A DNA stretch of 64,000 nucleotides from an uncultured Christensenella sp. (GCA_910585055.1 CAJUBY010000001.1:26581-90580); one strand, 5' to 3'. Numbered from the stretch's first letter, positions 17,335 through 27,271 are shown. A program made the numbers and translations. The notes: generated by a model not told the origin, from the letters alone.

Positions 17335-18239
17335 TTTCTGCCTCCTATGAGATTCATATAATATGACTCCAAATCTTCTTCTTCGCAACGCAGATCCGTG
17401 ATTTTAATTCCGGCAGATCTAGCCACATCGAAAAGAGCATCTGCGGTAACATCCCCGAACACATCGACCGTATTGTTTTCTCTTATCTTATAATTCAAAC
17501 CTGCCGTATCAAATACTGCGGACAATGCTATAGCATCGTTTACAAAAAGTACATGTTTTTTCTTGCATTTATCATGAAGTTCTGCCGCGGAAATTTCTTG
17601 GACCGCGCGCCCATTATCGATAAATCCGTAAAATGTTGCCAGTTTTGACAGCTCACTCAATATATGACTGGAAATCAAAACCGTAATACGCTTTTCACGG
17701 TTGAGTTTGATAATAAGTTCACGGATCTCGATTATACCGCGCGGATCCAGCCCGTTTGTCGGTTCGTCAAGTATCAAAAAATCCGGGTTGCCGACTAACG
17801 CTACGGCTATTGCAAGTCGCTGACGCATTCCGAGCGACATATCGCGTACACATCTGTTTGAGACACCGGAAAGCCCGACATAGTCAAGCAATTCGTCCGA
17901 TATTTTACTTGACGGGCATCCGCACAGTATACTTTGCGCCTTAAGATTATCGCGCGCGGACAGCGATTGCTGTAACGCGGGAGTTTCCACTATCCCGCCT
18001 AGCCGTCGCCGCGCTTTGTCCATTGCTTTCGTTCCGTAGTCCGCACCGTACAACTTAAAACTTCCGGACGTCGGATACTGCATTCCCGCTATGATACGTA
18101 TAAGTGTTGTTTTACCGGCGCCGTTTTGTCCTATAAGCCCGTATATTTCGCCGCGATTAATATGCATATTTATGTTATCCAGCGCCTTGAGCTCTCCGTA
18201 TTTCTTACACAGATTATTGGTTTCGAGTATGATATCCAC
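17331..18239 (-). CDS. ABC transporter ATP-binding protein (BcrA-like)
   Basis: The 302-residue ATPase has Walker A GQNGAGKTT (about 37-45), Q loop, signature SLGMRQRLA, Walker B LILDEPTNGLDP and the switch His (SSHIL), followed by the roughly 80-residue C-terminal extension typical of BcrA/lantibiotic-immunity ATPases. The start is GTG with AAGGAGG at good spacing. It is cotranscribed with the permease and preceded by a response-regulator gene; heptamer repeats in between suggest direct control by that regulator. Confidence 0.92.
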   Translation of the reverse strand: MDIILETNNLCKKYGELKALDNINMHINRGEIYGLIGQNGAGKTTLIRIIAGMQYPTSGSFKLYGADYGTKAMDKARRRLGGIVETPALQQSLSARDNLKAQSILCGCPSSKISDELLDYVGLSGVSNRCVRDMSLGMRQRLAIAVALVGNPDFLILDEPTNGLDPRGIIEIRELIIKLNREKRITVLISSHILSELSKLATFYGFIDNGRAVQEISAAELHDKCKKKHVLFVNDAIALSAVFDTAGLNYKIRENNTVDVFGDVTADALFDVARSAGIKITDLRCEEEDLESYYMNLIGGRK

Positions 18240-18259
18240 TTCTTTGCCTCCTTGCTCAT

Positions 18260-18315
18260 ATAATAACCTGTGAAAATTAAGAATACACGTATTAAAGATT
18301 AAGATTTAATTAAGA
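18260..18315 (-). promoter_or_regulatory. Candidate response-regulator operator with promoter for the ABC genes
   Basis: Read on the minus strand, the heptamer TCTTAAT occurs at 18315-18309, 18304-18298 and 18282-18276, that is with 11 and 22 bp spacing, one and two helix turns, as expected for OmpR-family dimers bound to direct repeats. A TATTAT -10-like box follows at 18265-18260, ahead of the ATPase gene. The first repeat lies just beyond and partly next to the stop codon of the regulator gene. Confidence 0.55.
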
Positions 18316-18983
18316 TTTTTATCTACGGCAAACTTATAACCCAAGCTCCATACCGCTTCGATATAAATTATTCCGCACGCATCGAATAATTTTTTCCTTA
18401 AATTACATATATGCACATTCAACGAAGATTCCCAAACATCGTGGCCGCTGTCGGATAACGATTCGGCTAGCTGCGCTTTGGAAAATATCCGTCGCGGATT
18501 TTTAAGCAACGTATATAATAATCCGAATTCCGTTTTTGTAAGCTTTAACGGAATATCGCCTGCAAAAGCGGTATTGAGTTCCGTATCTATATACACGCTT
18601 TCGTATCGCAGTTTACTGTCGTTTACCCTGGTTTTTTTTCGGAATTGTACCGCAACGCGCGCCAAAAGCTCGTCTCTGTAAAAAGGTTTTGACAAAAAAT
18701 CGACTGCACCGTTTAACAAGTTGTGTACTTTATCGTCAAGCTCCGATTTCGCCGAAACTATTATTATCGGTACGATTTCTCCTATCTTCTTAACTATCTC
18801 TTCCCCCGACATGCCCGGCAGCATTAAATCGAGGATCAACAGATCATAACCGTTTTTTTCGAATAGTAGCATCGCTTCGGTGCCCGAATATGCAAAATCC
18901 ACGAAATATCCGTTTTCTGTCAATATCGTACCTATAAGTTCGCTTATATCGGTGTCGTCTTCCACAACAAGAATTTTATTCAT
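18306..18983 (-). CDS. OmpR-family response regulator
   Basis: The 225-residue protein has a receiver domain (acidic pair Glu-Asp-Asp at 8-10, phospho-acceptor Asp about 52 in LILDLMLPG, Lys about 99 in SKPF) and a C-terminal winged helix (LTKTEFGLLYTLLKNPRRIFSK...VHICNLRKKL). It is the first gene of a set regulator, ATPase, permease, kinase, all in one direction. By analogy to VanR/BceR/CprR systems it likely activates the transporter genes when the kinase signals peptide antibiotics or a cell-envelope insult. Confidence 0.93.
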   Translation of the reverse strand: MNKILVVEDDTDISELIGTILTENGYFVDFAYSGTEAMLLFEKNGYDLLILDLMLPGMSGEEIVKKIGEIVPIIIVSAKSELDDKVHNLLNGAVDFLSKPFYRDELLARVAVQFRKKTRVNDSKLRYESVYIDTELNTAFAGDIPLKLTKTEFGLLYTLLKNPRRIFSKAQLAESLSDSGHDVWESSLNVHICNLRKKLFDACGIIYIEAVWSLGYKFAVDKNLN

Positions 18984-19005
18984 AAGCAGCTCCGATAATC
19001 AAACA

Positions 19006-19338
19006 TTACATCTCTATCTCTTTTGCAAAAAGCAACGTCGATACCTCTTGGAACTCATCGTTATCATTATTGCCGCTGCGGTATTCGGTTATCTCCGCAA
19101 ACTCGTACTGTTCCCAGCCGCGAACGCGCTTTATTATCTTGCCTGCAAATATTCTCTTGCCTTTTTTGTCGCTCAATCTTTCGGTATATTCGGATACACC
19201 GCCGGATATTTCCGAATCCCCTATCCGGCTCATTTCGGAGTCCTTACTGCAGTCGAAATACCCGAGCGATACAAGCGCTTTTGCTATTTTCTTTTTATGT
19301 GCCGATCTTATCGTTTCGGCAAGTTCCTCTATTTTCAT
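19006..19338 (-). CDS. Small hypothetical protein downstream of sbcC
   Basis: The 110-residue soluble protein (MKIEELAETIRSAHKKKIAKALVSLGYFDCSKD...) starts 67 bases after sbcC in the same direction with a GGAG site at good spacing. It has a helical N-terminus and a beta-rich rest, with no family that I recognise. Its position suggests it is made with SbcCD, but a functional link is inference. Confidence 0.55.
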   Translation of the reverse strand: MKIEELAETIRSAHKKKIAKALVSLGYFDCSKDSEMSRIGDSEISGGVSEYTERLSDKKGKRIFAGKIIKRVRGWEQYEFAEITEYRSGNNDNDEFQEVSTLLFAKEIEM

Positions 19339-19405
19339 TTCCGCTCCGTTTTTAATAATTTGGATTTTATGTTTTTCCCCGAACAGTATTGGTATTTTCG
19401 CGCCG

Positions 19406-22159
19406 TCAAATTTCTATACGGCTTCCCGAAGTGTCCGTCGCTTCGTACACGGTGACACATGCCGGCATACGCGAAATAAGCGCTTCGGCATGGGTGATAA
19501 CTCCGACCAAACAGTCTTTAGATAGCGATTCCAACGCGCCGTACACAACATCTATAAGATCTTCGTCGAGCGTACCGAATCCTTCGTCCAGGAAAAAGAA
19601 CGCATTGTTTCCGTTGCTCTGCGTACGCGCTATCGCTATGGCGACGGAAAGCGACGCCAAAAACAATTCTCCGCCGGACAGCGTATCCGTCTTGCGTGCT
19701 TTTCCGCCGTTAAGGTAGTCGGAAACAATAAAACCGTTTATCTTATCGTAGTGCAGCGAATATTTGCCGCTCGAAAGCTCGCCGAGAATACCGCTTGCGG
19801 CAGAAGTAAACTCCGCTATATACTCGGCGGCTACGTAATTCAACATGGCTTTACCGTATGTCAGATCGGATATCGTTTTATATATCTCCGCACGTTTTTT
19901 ATGTTCTTTTATTTCTGTTTCGATACGCGCCAGAGTTTCGCACTTTTCGGCGAGATTTTTAATTTCCACTTCCTTTACCGCCGCATCTTTATCGTTTTCG
20001 GCGCGCTGTCGCTTTATCCGCTCCGCTGCGCCGCACTTATCGTCGTACGCCGCTTCGTCGAATTCCGGAATATCCACCGGGCAATCGGTACGGGCGGCTT
20101 CGAGCGCCTTTTCGGCTTCCGCGACGGACGCCGCCGCAGCCTGTACGTCGCCGTTTAGCTTTTTCAGTTTTTCATCCGTATTTTTTATTTCCTCTTCCAA
20201 CCGCGCCGTCTCGGCTTTTACTTCGGCTATGAGCGAATCGGTTTTTCCGCGATTTTCGCCCAGCTCGGCACCGTATTTATCCGATCTTTCGGCTATTTCG
20301 GCAAGCGCATTTTCCGCCGCCGCAAGTTCCGCTTCCAGCGCGGAGATCTCGGGACCGCGCTTAAGCCACATATCGTTGGAACTTGCCGCACGGTCCGCCG
20401 CCGATTTTGCCGCCGCGAGCGCCGTAAAAATCTCCGCGTAAGCCACAGGCTCTACTTTCGTAGCGCGCAACTTGTCCGAAATGCCGATCAGTTCATTTTC
20501 CGCAGAGCGTTTTTCCCTGTCCAGATTGTCGTAATCCACCGACGCACGGTCGGAAAGCTTAACGGCGTTGATCTCGCGTTGCTGCGCAATCTTCAATTTT
20601 TCCGCCGCCGCGACGTTTTCCGTCTTGCGCTTTTCGACGTCGGCATCGAGTTCTGCCGCCGCGCCCGAATATTTGCCTCCGCAAACCGGACAAACATCGC
20701 CCTCATGCAGTTCGGCACGCACTGCCGCCGCATGAGAACACATCTGAGCCGCCGAATAAGCTTCGGCGGCAAGGCGCGCTGCATTCTCCGCCGCCTGTTT
20801 TTCGGCGCGCGCCGCTTCAAGTTCGGCATTGCATTTTTTTACGGTATCGAGCAAGCGATCCGCCGACGACGTAAGCTCCGCGATCTTTTTCTCCGCGTTC
20901 GACTTGTTTTTGCACAGCGCATCGTAATCGTACATTTCTTTATCGAGCTCGGATCTTATTTCCATAATATCGTTGACCGATACGCCGTCCGCGCCAAGCG
21001 CTCGCTCCGCGTTTTCCAGAGTCGCGGATCGGTCCGGTACACTGCGGACCTTTGCGACAACACCCCCGACTGCATTAATAAAAGCTTTGCCGTCTTCCGC
21101 CCGTTTTTCGGTAAGTTCGGCGTATGCGCCCTTGAGTTTTTCCGCAGCCGTTCTTTTTTGTTCGAGTTCTTTTCGTTTCACTGCCGCTTCGGCGACCGCT
21201 TCCGAATATTGACGGTCGAGCGCGTTAAGCGTCATTAAACCGTTTAAACGTTCGCGCAGCTGTACAAGCGTTTTTTCCGCCGACCTGTCAACGTTTTTTT
21301 CGAATTCGGAAAGCGCCGATTGCGCGCATTCCCACGCTTTTTTCGTTTCGTCGCCGCGGATCATAAGTTTTTTAACATTGTCCTGTTTGGCGCGGACCGA
21401 TATATAATTGTCTCTGGCTTTTACCAGTTCCGCAAGCTCGCCGACGCGCGCTTCTTCTTCCTTTAAAAGCGCCGTCGCTTTTGCGTGCATGGACCTTAAA
21501 ATTTCCTTTTCGGAACGCAGTTTTTCGGGCGAAACGTCACCTAATCCAGAAACAACCGTCTCCGCATCGGCTATTTTTGCAAGCTCTGTTTTTTCGCGTT
21601 CGCCTGCCAGTTTATGCACGTCGCCGAACCGCATAAGCGAAAATATTTTGCCGACGGCTTCGGTCTGCTTTGCCGGAGATTTTTTCAAAAACTCCGCATA
21701 TTCGCCCTGCTCCAGCAAATATACGTTTTTGAATTCGGATACATCCAATCCTATTATCCCTGTCAATATATCGTTAGCCGCTTCGCCTTTGGCTATCGGC
21801 TCGCCGTTTTTATACAGCGTACAGTCGCTCACTGCCGTACGTCGTTCGGTCTTTTCGCCGCTTTCCGATCTTTCCCGACGGCATTTTATTATCCGCTCTA
21901 CCTTATACGTTTCGCCGTTTTCTATAAATTCCAGCGTCACTTTTGCGGACATGAGCGAAAGATTGACGGTGTCGGCAAGATTGCCCTTTGCACTTTTGCC
22001 GTAAAGCGCGAGCATTATACTGTCGAAAACGGTGGTTTTTCCTGCGCCCGTCTTGCCGCTTATGCAAAACAGATTACTGCGTCCGGCTGCTTCGAAATCG
22101 AGCGTTTGCGGCTCCGTAAAAGAATTTATACCTTCTATTATAAGCTTAACGGGCTTCAT
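19406..22159 (-). CDS. sbcC: Exonuclease subunit SbcC (SMC-like ATPase)
   Basis: The 917-residue product has Walker A GKTGAGKTTVFD near residue 36, two long coiled-coil arms rich in Ala, Glu and Lys, a central zinc hook (CPVCGG, near residue 490), and the C-terminal ABC signature LSGGELFLASLSVAIA with Walker B FFFLDEGFGTLDE. This is the full Rad50/SbcC architecture. With SbcD it forms a nuclease that opens hairpins and trims DNA ends, important for palindromes at the replication fork. It overlaps the end of sbcD by 14 bases. Confidence 0.96.
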   Translation of the reverse strand: MKPVKLIIEGINSFTEPQTLDFEAAGRSNLFCISGKTGAGKTTVFDSIMLALYGKSAKGNLADTVNLSLMSAKVTLEFIENGETYKVERIIKCRRERSESGEKTERRTAVSDCTLYKNGEPIAKGEAANDILTGIIGLDVSEFKNVYLLEQGEYAEFLKKSPAKQTEAVGKIFSLMRFGDVHKLAGEREKTELAKIADAETVVSGLGDVSPEKLRSEKEILRSMHAKATALLKEEEARVGELAELVKARDNYISVRAKQDNVKKLMIRGDETKKAWECAQSALSEFEKNVDRSAEKTLVQLRERLNGLMTLNALDRQYSEAVAEAAVKRKELEQKRTAAEKLKGAYAELTEKRAEDGKAFINAVGGVVAKVRSVPDRSATLENAERALGADGVSVNDIMEIRSELDKEMYDYDALCKNKSNAEKKIAELTSSADRLLDTVKKCNAELEAARAEKQAAENAARLAAEAYSAAQMCSHAAAVRAELHEGDVCPVCGGKYSGAAAELDADVEKRKTENVAAAEKLKIAQQREINAVKLSDRASVDYDNLDREKRSAENELIGISDKLRATKVEPVAYAEIFTALAAAKSAADRAASSNDMWLKRGPEISALEAELAAAENALAEIAERSDKYGAELGENRGKTDSLIAEVKAETARLEEEIKNTDEKLKKLNGDVQAAAASVAEAEKALEAARTDCPVDIPEFDEAAYDDKCGAAERIKRQRAENDKDAAVKEVEIKNLAEKCETLARIETEIKEHKKRAEIYKTISDLTYGKAMLNYVAAEYIAEFTSAASGILGELSSGKYSLHYDKINGFIVSDYLNGGKARKTDTLSGGELFLASLSVAIAIARTQSNGNNAFFFLDEGFGTLDEDLIDVVYGALESLSKDCLVGVITHAEALISRMPACVTVYEATDTSGSRIEI

Positions 22160-23354
22160 TTTTCAACTCCTCCATAAGCTCTGTAAAGGCGGCTTTCAGT
22201 TCCGGAACGGGGTCTTTCGAGTATTTGTGCTTGTAATACATGTCGAATATCTCGCCGTCGGATAAATGCGCTTTGCGCTCGACAGTCGGTTCGCCGCGAA
22301 GCGTCGCCGTAACGACCAAATCGTTAAATGCGGGGTGCGCTTTGATCTGCACGGTTTCGTCGCGCGTAAGCGGCTCGCCGCCGTATTTTATCCTAACGTA
22401 ATCGTCCCTGTAAAAATCCAACTTGTGCATACATTCGTCGAAGTTGTCCGCATCGGTTTCCGTCAGACATTTTGCCGATCTCAGCACGATCGGTGTTACG
22501 GTGCGTTTTTGTGTATCTATAATATTGACCGATTTGGTCCTGCCTTCGTCGTAAGCATACTGTACGGGAGAACCGCTGTATTCCGCATACGGCGCTTTGC
22601 ATATTTTCAGCCGTTTATGCACGTGTCCCAGAGCGACGTAATCGGGGGATTGAGGTAAAACGTCGGTAGGCAACGCTACAAGTCCGCCGAGTGCATCGGC
22701 GTTGTCGGATTTAGTCAAAAACAGGTGCGTACACAGAATATTGTAATTTCCGTCGAAAAAAGCGCAAGCCGCAGACAGCGTCTGCTTTACTCTTTCTGCG
22801 TAAGGAATATTGTAATCCTGTTTGCTCCACCGCGCCAGACGGGATTCCGCCGGATACGGCACCAACGCTATATTAGTCTTTTCTTCGCCTTTGGTAACTG
22901 TTATTCCGCCGAAATGTCCCGTTATTTTTGTCCGCTGTTTCTGAAGATAGTCGGCGGCATCGGCAAGCGCGTAAAGCGACGGCGGCGGAGTGGGATCGGA
23001 CAGCGTTTCCGCGCCCAAAGCCGAATAATCGAGTTCGCCGGCGAGTACTATACCTTGAAGATCGGCAAGCGGTTTTGCCGCGCACAGCCGACGTTCGTCG
23101 TCGTGGTTTCCGGCAAGCGCGACGACCGCTCTGCCGCGCTCTGCCAGCGTGAGCATACTGCGGTAAAAAACGCGCTCGGCGTCGGACGTAGGCACCGACG
23201 TATCGAATATATCCCCGGCGATAAGTATAACATCTATATCCTCGGTATCGGCAAGCTCGGACAATTCCTTTATCACGGCGCACTGTTCGTCCAAACGCGA
23301 CGCTTTATTCAGTTTTTTTCCCAAATGCAGATCGGCGGTATGTAAAATTTTCAT
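22146..23354 (-). CDS. sbcD: Exonuclease subunit SbcD (Mre11-like nuclease)
   Basis: The 402-residue protein carries the calcineurin-like phosphoesterase motifs in order: LHTADLHLGK, VILIAGDIFDTS, ALAGNHDD, then CTHLFL and ALGHVHKR, which bind two Mn ions. The C-terminal capping domain is present. It is the nuclease partner of SbcC. Transcription diverges from the dnaD-like gene; the intergenic region of about 100 bases holds a promoter in each likely direction, the plus one being clear. Confidence 0.96.
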   Translation of the reverse strand: MKILHTADLHLGKKLNKASRLDEQCAVIKELSELADTEDIDVILIAGDIFDTSVPTSDAERVFYRSMLTLAERGRAVVALAGNHDDERRLCAAKPLADLQGIVLAGELDYSALGAETLSDPTPPPSLYALADAADYLQKQRTKITGHFGGITVTKGEEKTNIALVPYPAESRLARWSKQDYNIPYAERVKQTLSAACAFFDGNYNILCTHLFLTKSDNADALGGLVALPTDVLPQSPDYVALGHVHKRLKICKAPYAEYSGSPVQYAYDEGRTKSVNIIDTQKRTVTPIVLRSAKCLTETDADNFDECMHKLDFYRDDYVRIKYGGEPLTRDETVQIKAHPAFNDLVVTATLRGEPTVERKAHLSDGEIFDMYYKHKYSKDPVPELKAAFTELMEELKNEAR

Positions 23355-23385
23355 TTACGGTTTTCTCCGAGTTTTAATAAAACGG

Positions 23386-23414
23386 TTGATAATTTCGCGT
23401 TTTAGTGGTATCAT
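23386..23414 (+). promoter_or_regulatory. Promoter of the DnaD-like/helicase loader operon
   Basis: TTGATA-N17-TATCAT, 45 bases before the start codon. Confidence 0.7.
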
Positions 23415-23458
23415 TATAATACAAATCACATTATTTTTCAAGCGAATGAGGCTGTAAG

Positions 23459-24883
23459 ATGTTTAAACTGTCGTCGGAAGCAAGTCTTGACGGCGCTATC
23501 ACCGTCGAAAATAAATTTATTGTCGAGTACATGCCGTATGCCGACGGCGACTACGTAAAGGTATATCTTTACGGACTGTCTCTCGCCGCACGCAAAAGCG
23601 ACGCAGACGATTCGGTGGAACGCTTGGCGCGCAGACTCGGTACCGACGTCGCTACGGTCAATGCAGCAATAGATCACTGGACGGAACTCGGGCTTATGTC
23701 GCGTATCGGCGGCGACGTATGTTATTTTTCGACACGCACGTCGCGTCCCAAAGTCAAAAACTTCGATGTAGACAAATACCGCGAGTTTAACAGACAGGCG
23801 CAATTATATATTTCCGCACGCCAGATCGAACCCAACGAATACTACAACTACTATTCGACCATGGAACGCCTTAACATCGAATGGCAGGCTATGGTACTTA
23901 TAGTCAAATACTGCGTCGACATAAAAGGCGACAACGTTTCGTACACGTATATCCTTGCTGTAGCGCGCAATCTAGCGCAGGACGGATACCGTACCGCGGA
24001 TGAAGTAGGCGAACGTTTGGACGAGTTCGGCGTATATTACAACGAACTGTTGCGCGTTCTGGGTGCGATGGGCGGAAAGCGCCCCGACCATGAATCCGTT
24101 CAGTTTTATAAAAAATGGAGGACCGCGTACAAATTCGAGCCGGACGTGATCTATAGTGTAGCGCAAAATATCAAACGCGGCGGTATAAACGCGCTCGATG
24201 CAAAACTTACGCAATATCACGAATCGGGCTATTTGACGGCAGACGCTATAGAAAAATTCGAAACGGAACGAAAAGACAATTATGCTCTCGCAAAAGCGGT
24301 CAACAAAGCAATGGGGCTTTATTACGACAATGTCGATCCGGAGATAGCCATGTATATCAAACCGTGGCTCGGGCTGGGGTTCGAACCCAACGCCATAACC
24401 GCCGCGGCACGCTATTGCATGAAAAAAGATCTTAAGCGTCTGTCCGACCTGGACGCCGTTATTCGCGGTCTTTTTGCCGAAGGCATAACGTCGGAAGAAC
24501 AGGTATGCGCCGACTTCGCGCGAGAAAACCGTTTCGACGCGGATATAGAAAAACTGCTGAAGCTTATAAACGTAAAGGGCGCAGTCAAGGACGTACACCG
24601 CGCATATTATTCCAACTGGACCGAAAAGTGGAACATGCCGTTCGACACGGTCGCCTATGCCGCATCGCTCGCCAAGGACAAGTCCAATCCTATGGGGTAC
24701 ATAAACAGCGTTTTGTCCGACTGGCACGGCAAAAATATAACCGATACGGAATCCGCAAAGCGCACGGCGCCGCCCGTTTCGGCCGCAGCCCCTACTGCCG
24801 CGCCTACGGGCATAGTCCATGAAAAGTATTCCGAGGAGTTTTTGAATTCCCTGTTCACCACCATAGACGAGGACGATAAATGA
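23459..24883 (+). CDS. DnaD-domain replication initiation protein
   Basis: The 474-residue protein has an N-terminal winged helix (about 20-100: FIVEYMPYADGDYVKVYLYGLSL...LGTDVATVNAAIDHWTELGLM) like DnaD/DnaB of Bacillus, and at least two helical DnaB_2/DnaD domains (IEWQAMVLIVKYCVDIKGDNVSYTYILAVARNL, and again near WNMPFDTVAYAASLA...GYINSVLSDW). The tail ending in a short acidic motif resembles primosome proteins that load the helicase. It is coupled to the loader ATPase by an ATGA overlap. The role in recruiting DnaB at origin or restart sites is by family; the protein combines features of DnaB(Bs) and DnaD. Confidence 0.88.
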   Translation: MFKLSSEASLDGAITVENKFIVEYMPYADGDYVKVYLYGLSLAARKSDADDSVERLARRLGTDVATVNAAIDHWTELGLMSRIGGDVCYFSTRTSRPKVKNFDVDKYREFNRQAQLYISARQIEPNEYYNYYSTMERLNIEWQAMVLIVKYCVDIKGDNVSYTYILAVARNLAQDGYRTADEVGERLDEFGVYYNELLRVLGAMGGKRPDHESVQFYKKWRTAYKFEPDVIYSVAQNIKRGGINALDAKLTQYHESGYLTADAIEKFETERKDNYALAKAVNKAMGLYYDNVDPEIAMYIKPWLGLGFEPNAITAAARYCMKKDLKRLSDLDAVIRGLFAEGITSEEQVCADFARENRFDADIEKLLKLINVKGAVKDVHRAYYSNWTEKWNMPFDTVAYAASLAKDKSNPMGYINSVLSDWHGKNITDTESAKRTAPPVSAAAPTAAPTGIVHEKYSEEFLNSLFTTIDEDDK

Positions 24884-25767
24884 ACGCTTATCAACGCGCA
24901 GTCAAAGAAATAACCGATACCCGACGCGACGATCTGGACGACGGTCTGTATGTATGGAACAGCGCCCTCGAAAACAACTCGGAACTTCGCGCGGCGTACG
25001 CGTATTATCAGTCCGAAGCGATTAAAAAAGCGCAGAAACAAAATAATTCTTTGGACGGTGCGCGGCGCGATCTTTACGAAAAGGCAAGAGCGTGCGGAAT
25101 TACCAAAGACGCCGTAATACCGCCCTGCCGCTGCGAAACATGTAACGATACGGGTTATGTCGGCGGCAGGTACTGCCGTTGCGTTATAAACAAAGTTATA
25201 AATTCCGATAAGGAAAATTTGACTTTACCGCTTGTCGGATTTAATGAAAAACGTAATTCCGCGCCCAAAGCCGTTGCCAAATATTATTCCGAAGCGCAGA
25301 ACTATATCGACGAATTCCCGAGCGGCAAACCGTTTTTTATCGCAGCCGGATCGTCGGGAACAGGTAAAACCGTGCTTGCGGCTGCAACGGCGTCCGAATT
25401 TATGGCTCGCGGCTTATCGGTCGTTACAGTCACCGCTTTCGATTTTGTAAAACGAGCAAAAGATTATCACACTCAGTTCGCCGTCGAGGACTACCGCGAT
25501 CTGTTTTCCCCTATGCTCGACTGCGACCTTTTGGTGATCGACGATCTCGGCACCGAAACCATGCTAAAAAATATCACGCGCGAATACTTTTACACCGTTA
25601 TAAACGAGCGGTGGCTGCGGCGTAAATACACCTTTATAACGACCAATCTTTCGCCCAACGCGCTTCTCGAGCGCTACGGCGAAGCAGTGTTTTCGCGCCT
25701 ATGCGACAGATCCGCCGCTCGGCTATACAACATGACGGCGGAAAATGTCCGGCTTAAAAACAAATGA
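24880..25767 (+). CDS. DnaC/DnaI-family helicase loader ATPase
   Basis: The 295-residue protein has an N-terminal helical part, a zinc-binding cluster (CRCETC...GRYCRC, about 83-101) like DnaI, then an AAA+ domain with Walker A AGSSGTGKT (about 157-164), Walker B LLVIDDLGTE, sensor 1 TTNLS and an arginine-finger region (FSRLCDRSA). It loads the replicative helicase onto single-stranded DNA. It is translated with the DnaD-like gene (four-base overlap). The helicase gene dnaB itself lies 31 kb away at 56.6 kb. Confidence 0.92.
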   Translation: MNAYQRAVKEITDTRRDDLDDGLYVWNSALENNSELRAAYAYYQSEAIKKAQKQNNSLDGARRDLYEKARACGITKDAVIPPCRCETCNDTGYVGGRYCRCVINKVINSDKENLTLPLVGFNEKRNSAPKAVAKYYSEAQNYIDEFPSGKPFFIAAGSSGTGKTVLAAATASEFMARGLSVVTVTAFDFVKRAKDYHTQFAVEDYRDLFSPMLDCDLLVIDDLGTETMLKNITREYFYTVINERWLRRKYTFITTNLSPNALLERYGEAVFSRLCDRSAARLYNMTAENVRLKNK

Positions 25768-25812
25768 TTATTTTATAACAACAGTCGCTTTACTGCTTTT
25801 TTGTAATAAATT

Positions 25813-25837
25813 ACCTCCGGCTGAGCCGGTGGTTTTT
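25813..25837 (+). terminator. Terminator of the DnaD/loader operon
   Basis: Stem ACC-t-CCGGC / GCCGG-t-GGT with loop TGA and a TTTTT tail. Confidence 0.75.
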
Positions 25838-26227
25838 CATATGAGCGCAAAATCTGATATTACCTGCCACCGCCGAAGCGGACGACTGCTTTCGATGATT
25901 TCGACTGCTGCAGCGCCCATTTCGGTGTCGGAATCGGCTCTATTAAAAAACGGAGTTTTTGTCTTTACAAGATGGGAACCGCTTACACAACAAGTGGTTT
26001 AGTTTGCATAACAGACTAATTTTCGCCGCACAGTTACGTGTATTTTTACGGCAAATTTATTTAATTATTTTTATCATCGCAACAATTAAATCGCTTTTTA
26101 CAATAAATGAACCGATCATTTATATTTTGCTAAATAATTGTAATTAAACGGCTTGTTTAAAAAGTACGAAAACATTCGGAAATCACGATTGAATTTATTA
26201 AAAATAATAAAAAACGGCTATTTTCCG
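25838..26227. other. Gap without a recognisable gene
   Basis: About 390 bases between the helicase-loader terminator and the converging membrane-protein gene. The first 160 bases have coding-like composition on the minus strand (pieces such as EPIPTPKWALQQSKSS), interrupted by stops, and could be an old remnant; the rest is AT-rich. I see no RNA gene or repeat. Confidence 0.4.
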
Positions 26228-27271
26228 TCAAAACATCAATGTATTGCGCAAATCGCCCAGATACCATCCGGGTCCGTCGAGAGCTATTCTGTCGAATTTG
26301 GATTTTAATTTATCCGTTATTTTCAATACGTAACAGAACGGTAAAATATCGTAATAATAATTTGGATTTTCTTCTATCAATGTTTCCAACCTATCTATTT
26401 CGGCATCGAGCAAAAATTCTTTAAAAGCGCAAATACGACCGTATAACTCCAGATCTTTTTCCGACCGAATATCTATCCTGTCGGAAAAGATATATACAGT
26501 CAAACCGCACGACACGGCAGCCGCAAGCAATAACATTCCCTCCGAAAAAGGTGTCAATGCTATTACGGCACATAGCGGCGCTCCGCCCCACACCGCAAAA
26601 AACGGATACTTGATGACCGCCATGGTCTTATCGTCGTTCGGTATAGCCCGACACGCAATCATCCCTATAATAGGAAATAACATAGCGGCATATATCGGAC
26701 CTCCTACACTTATACCGACGACGACACATAAAGTTATAAACACTAATAAAGCACATATGAATATGCTTTTCGACGTAACTTTAGATATATGCGACTTATT
26801 ATCCCGAGCTGTTTTTTCGCATTGCTCTACAAAATTTTTTTGCGCGGTGTCGTACGCTCCCGACGCCGCAAGAGTGTAAAAAACATCGCCGTTACCGAAA
26901 ATATCGTCGAATAATTTTTTTTCCGTATTATAATTGACTGTACGTTCGCGTTCGTCTTTAATATCACCGTCCGGCATTTCAAGTTCTTTGAGTTTGGTAA
27001 GTTTTAGTCCGCGTTTACAGTCCTCTTCGATGCTTATTATTCCGCGGTCCGCCCAGTACAGCATAAGCGGATTAAGAAGCGCATGCGCTTTGGCGCGAAA
27101 TCCGTAATAGCCGCATAATACGTCTATAGGCGAATATCCGCGCGGCGGATAAAACTCCAACGGTCTTATCGCTTTGTTTAACTTGTTTTTACCGTAAAAT
27201 ATCAGTATCGAAGCAACTATCGGCGGTACTGCGATCGCAACGGAACATATAAAAATAACGGCAATATGCAT
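26228..27271 (-). CDS. DUF2207-like membrane protein, paralogue B
   Basis: The 347-residue protein starts with a membrane helix, then the conserved block PPRGYSPIDVLCGYYGFRAKAHALLNPLMLYWADRGIISIE, which matches the cytoplasmic start of the DUF2207 C-terminal region (a winged-helix-like segment), and has four more hydrophobic segments in the middle. It lacks the large N-terminal extracytoplasmic domain of full DUF2207 proteins. It overlaps the upstream paralogue by one base (TAATG). Function unknown. Confidence 0.7.
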   Translation of the reverse strand: MHIAVIFICSVAIAVPPIVASILIFYGKNKLNKAIRPLEFYPPRGYSPIDVLCGYYGFRAKAHALLNPLMLYWADRGIISIEEDCKRGLKLTKLKELEMPDGDIKDERERTVNYNTEKKLFDDIFGNGDVFYTLAASGAYDTAQKNFVEQCEKTARDNKSHISKVTSKSIFICALLVFITLCVVVGISVGGPIYAAMLFPIIGMIACRAIPNDDKTMAVIKYPFFAVWGGAPLCAVIALTPFSEGMLLLAAAVSCGLTVYIFSDRIDIRSEKDLELYGRICAFKEFLLDAEIDRLETLIEENPNYYYDILPFCYVLKITDKLKSKFDRIALDGPGWYLGDLRNTLMF

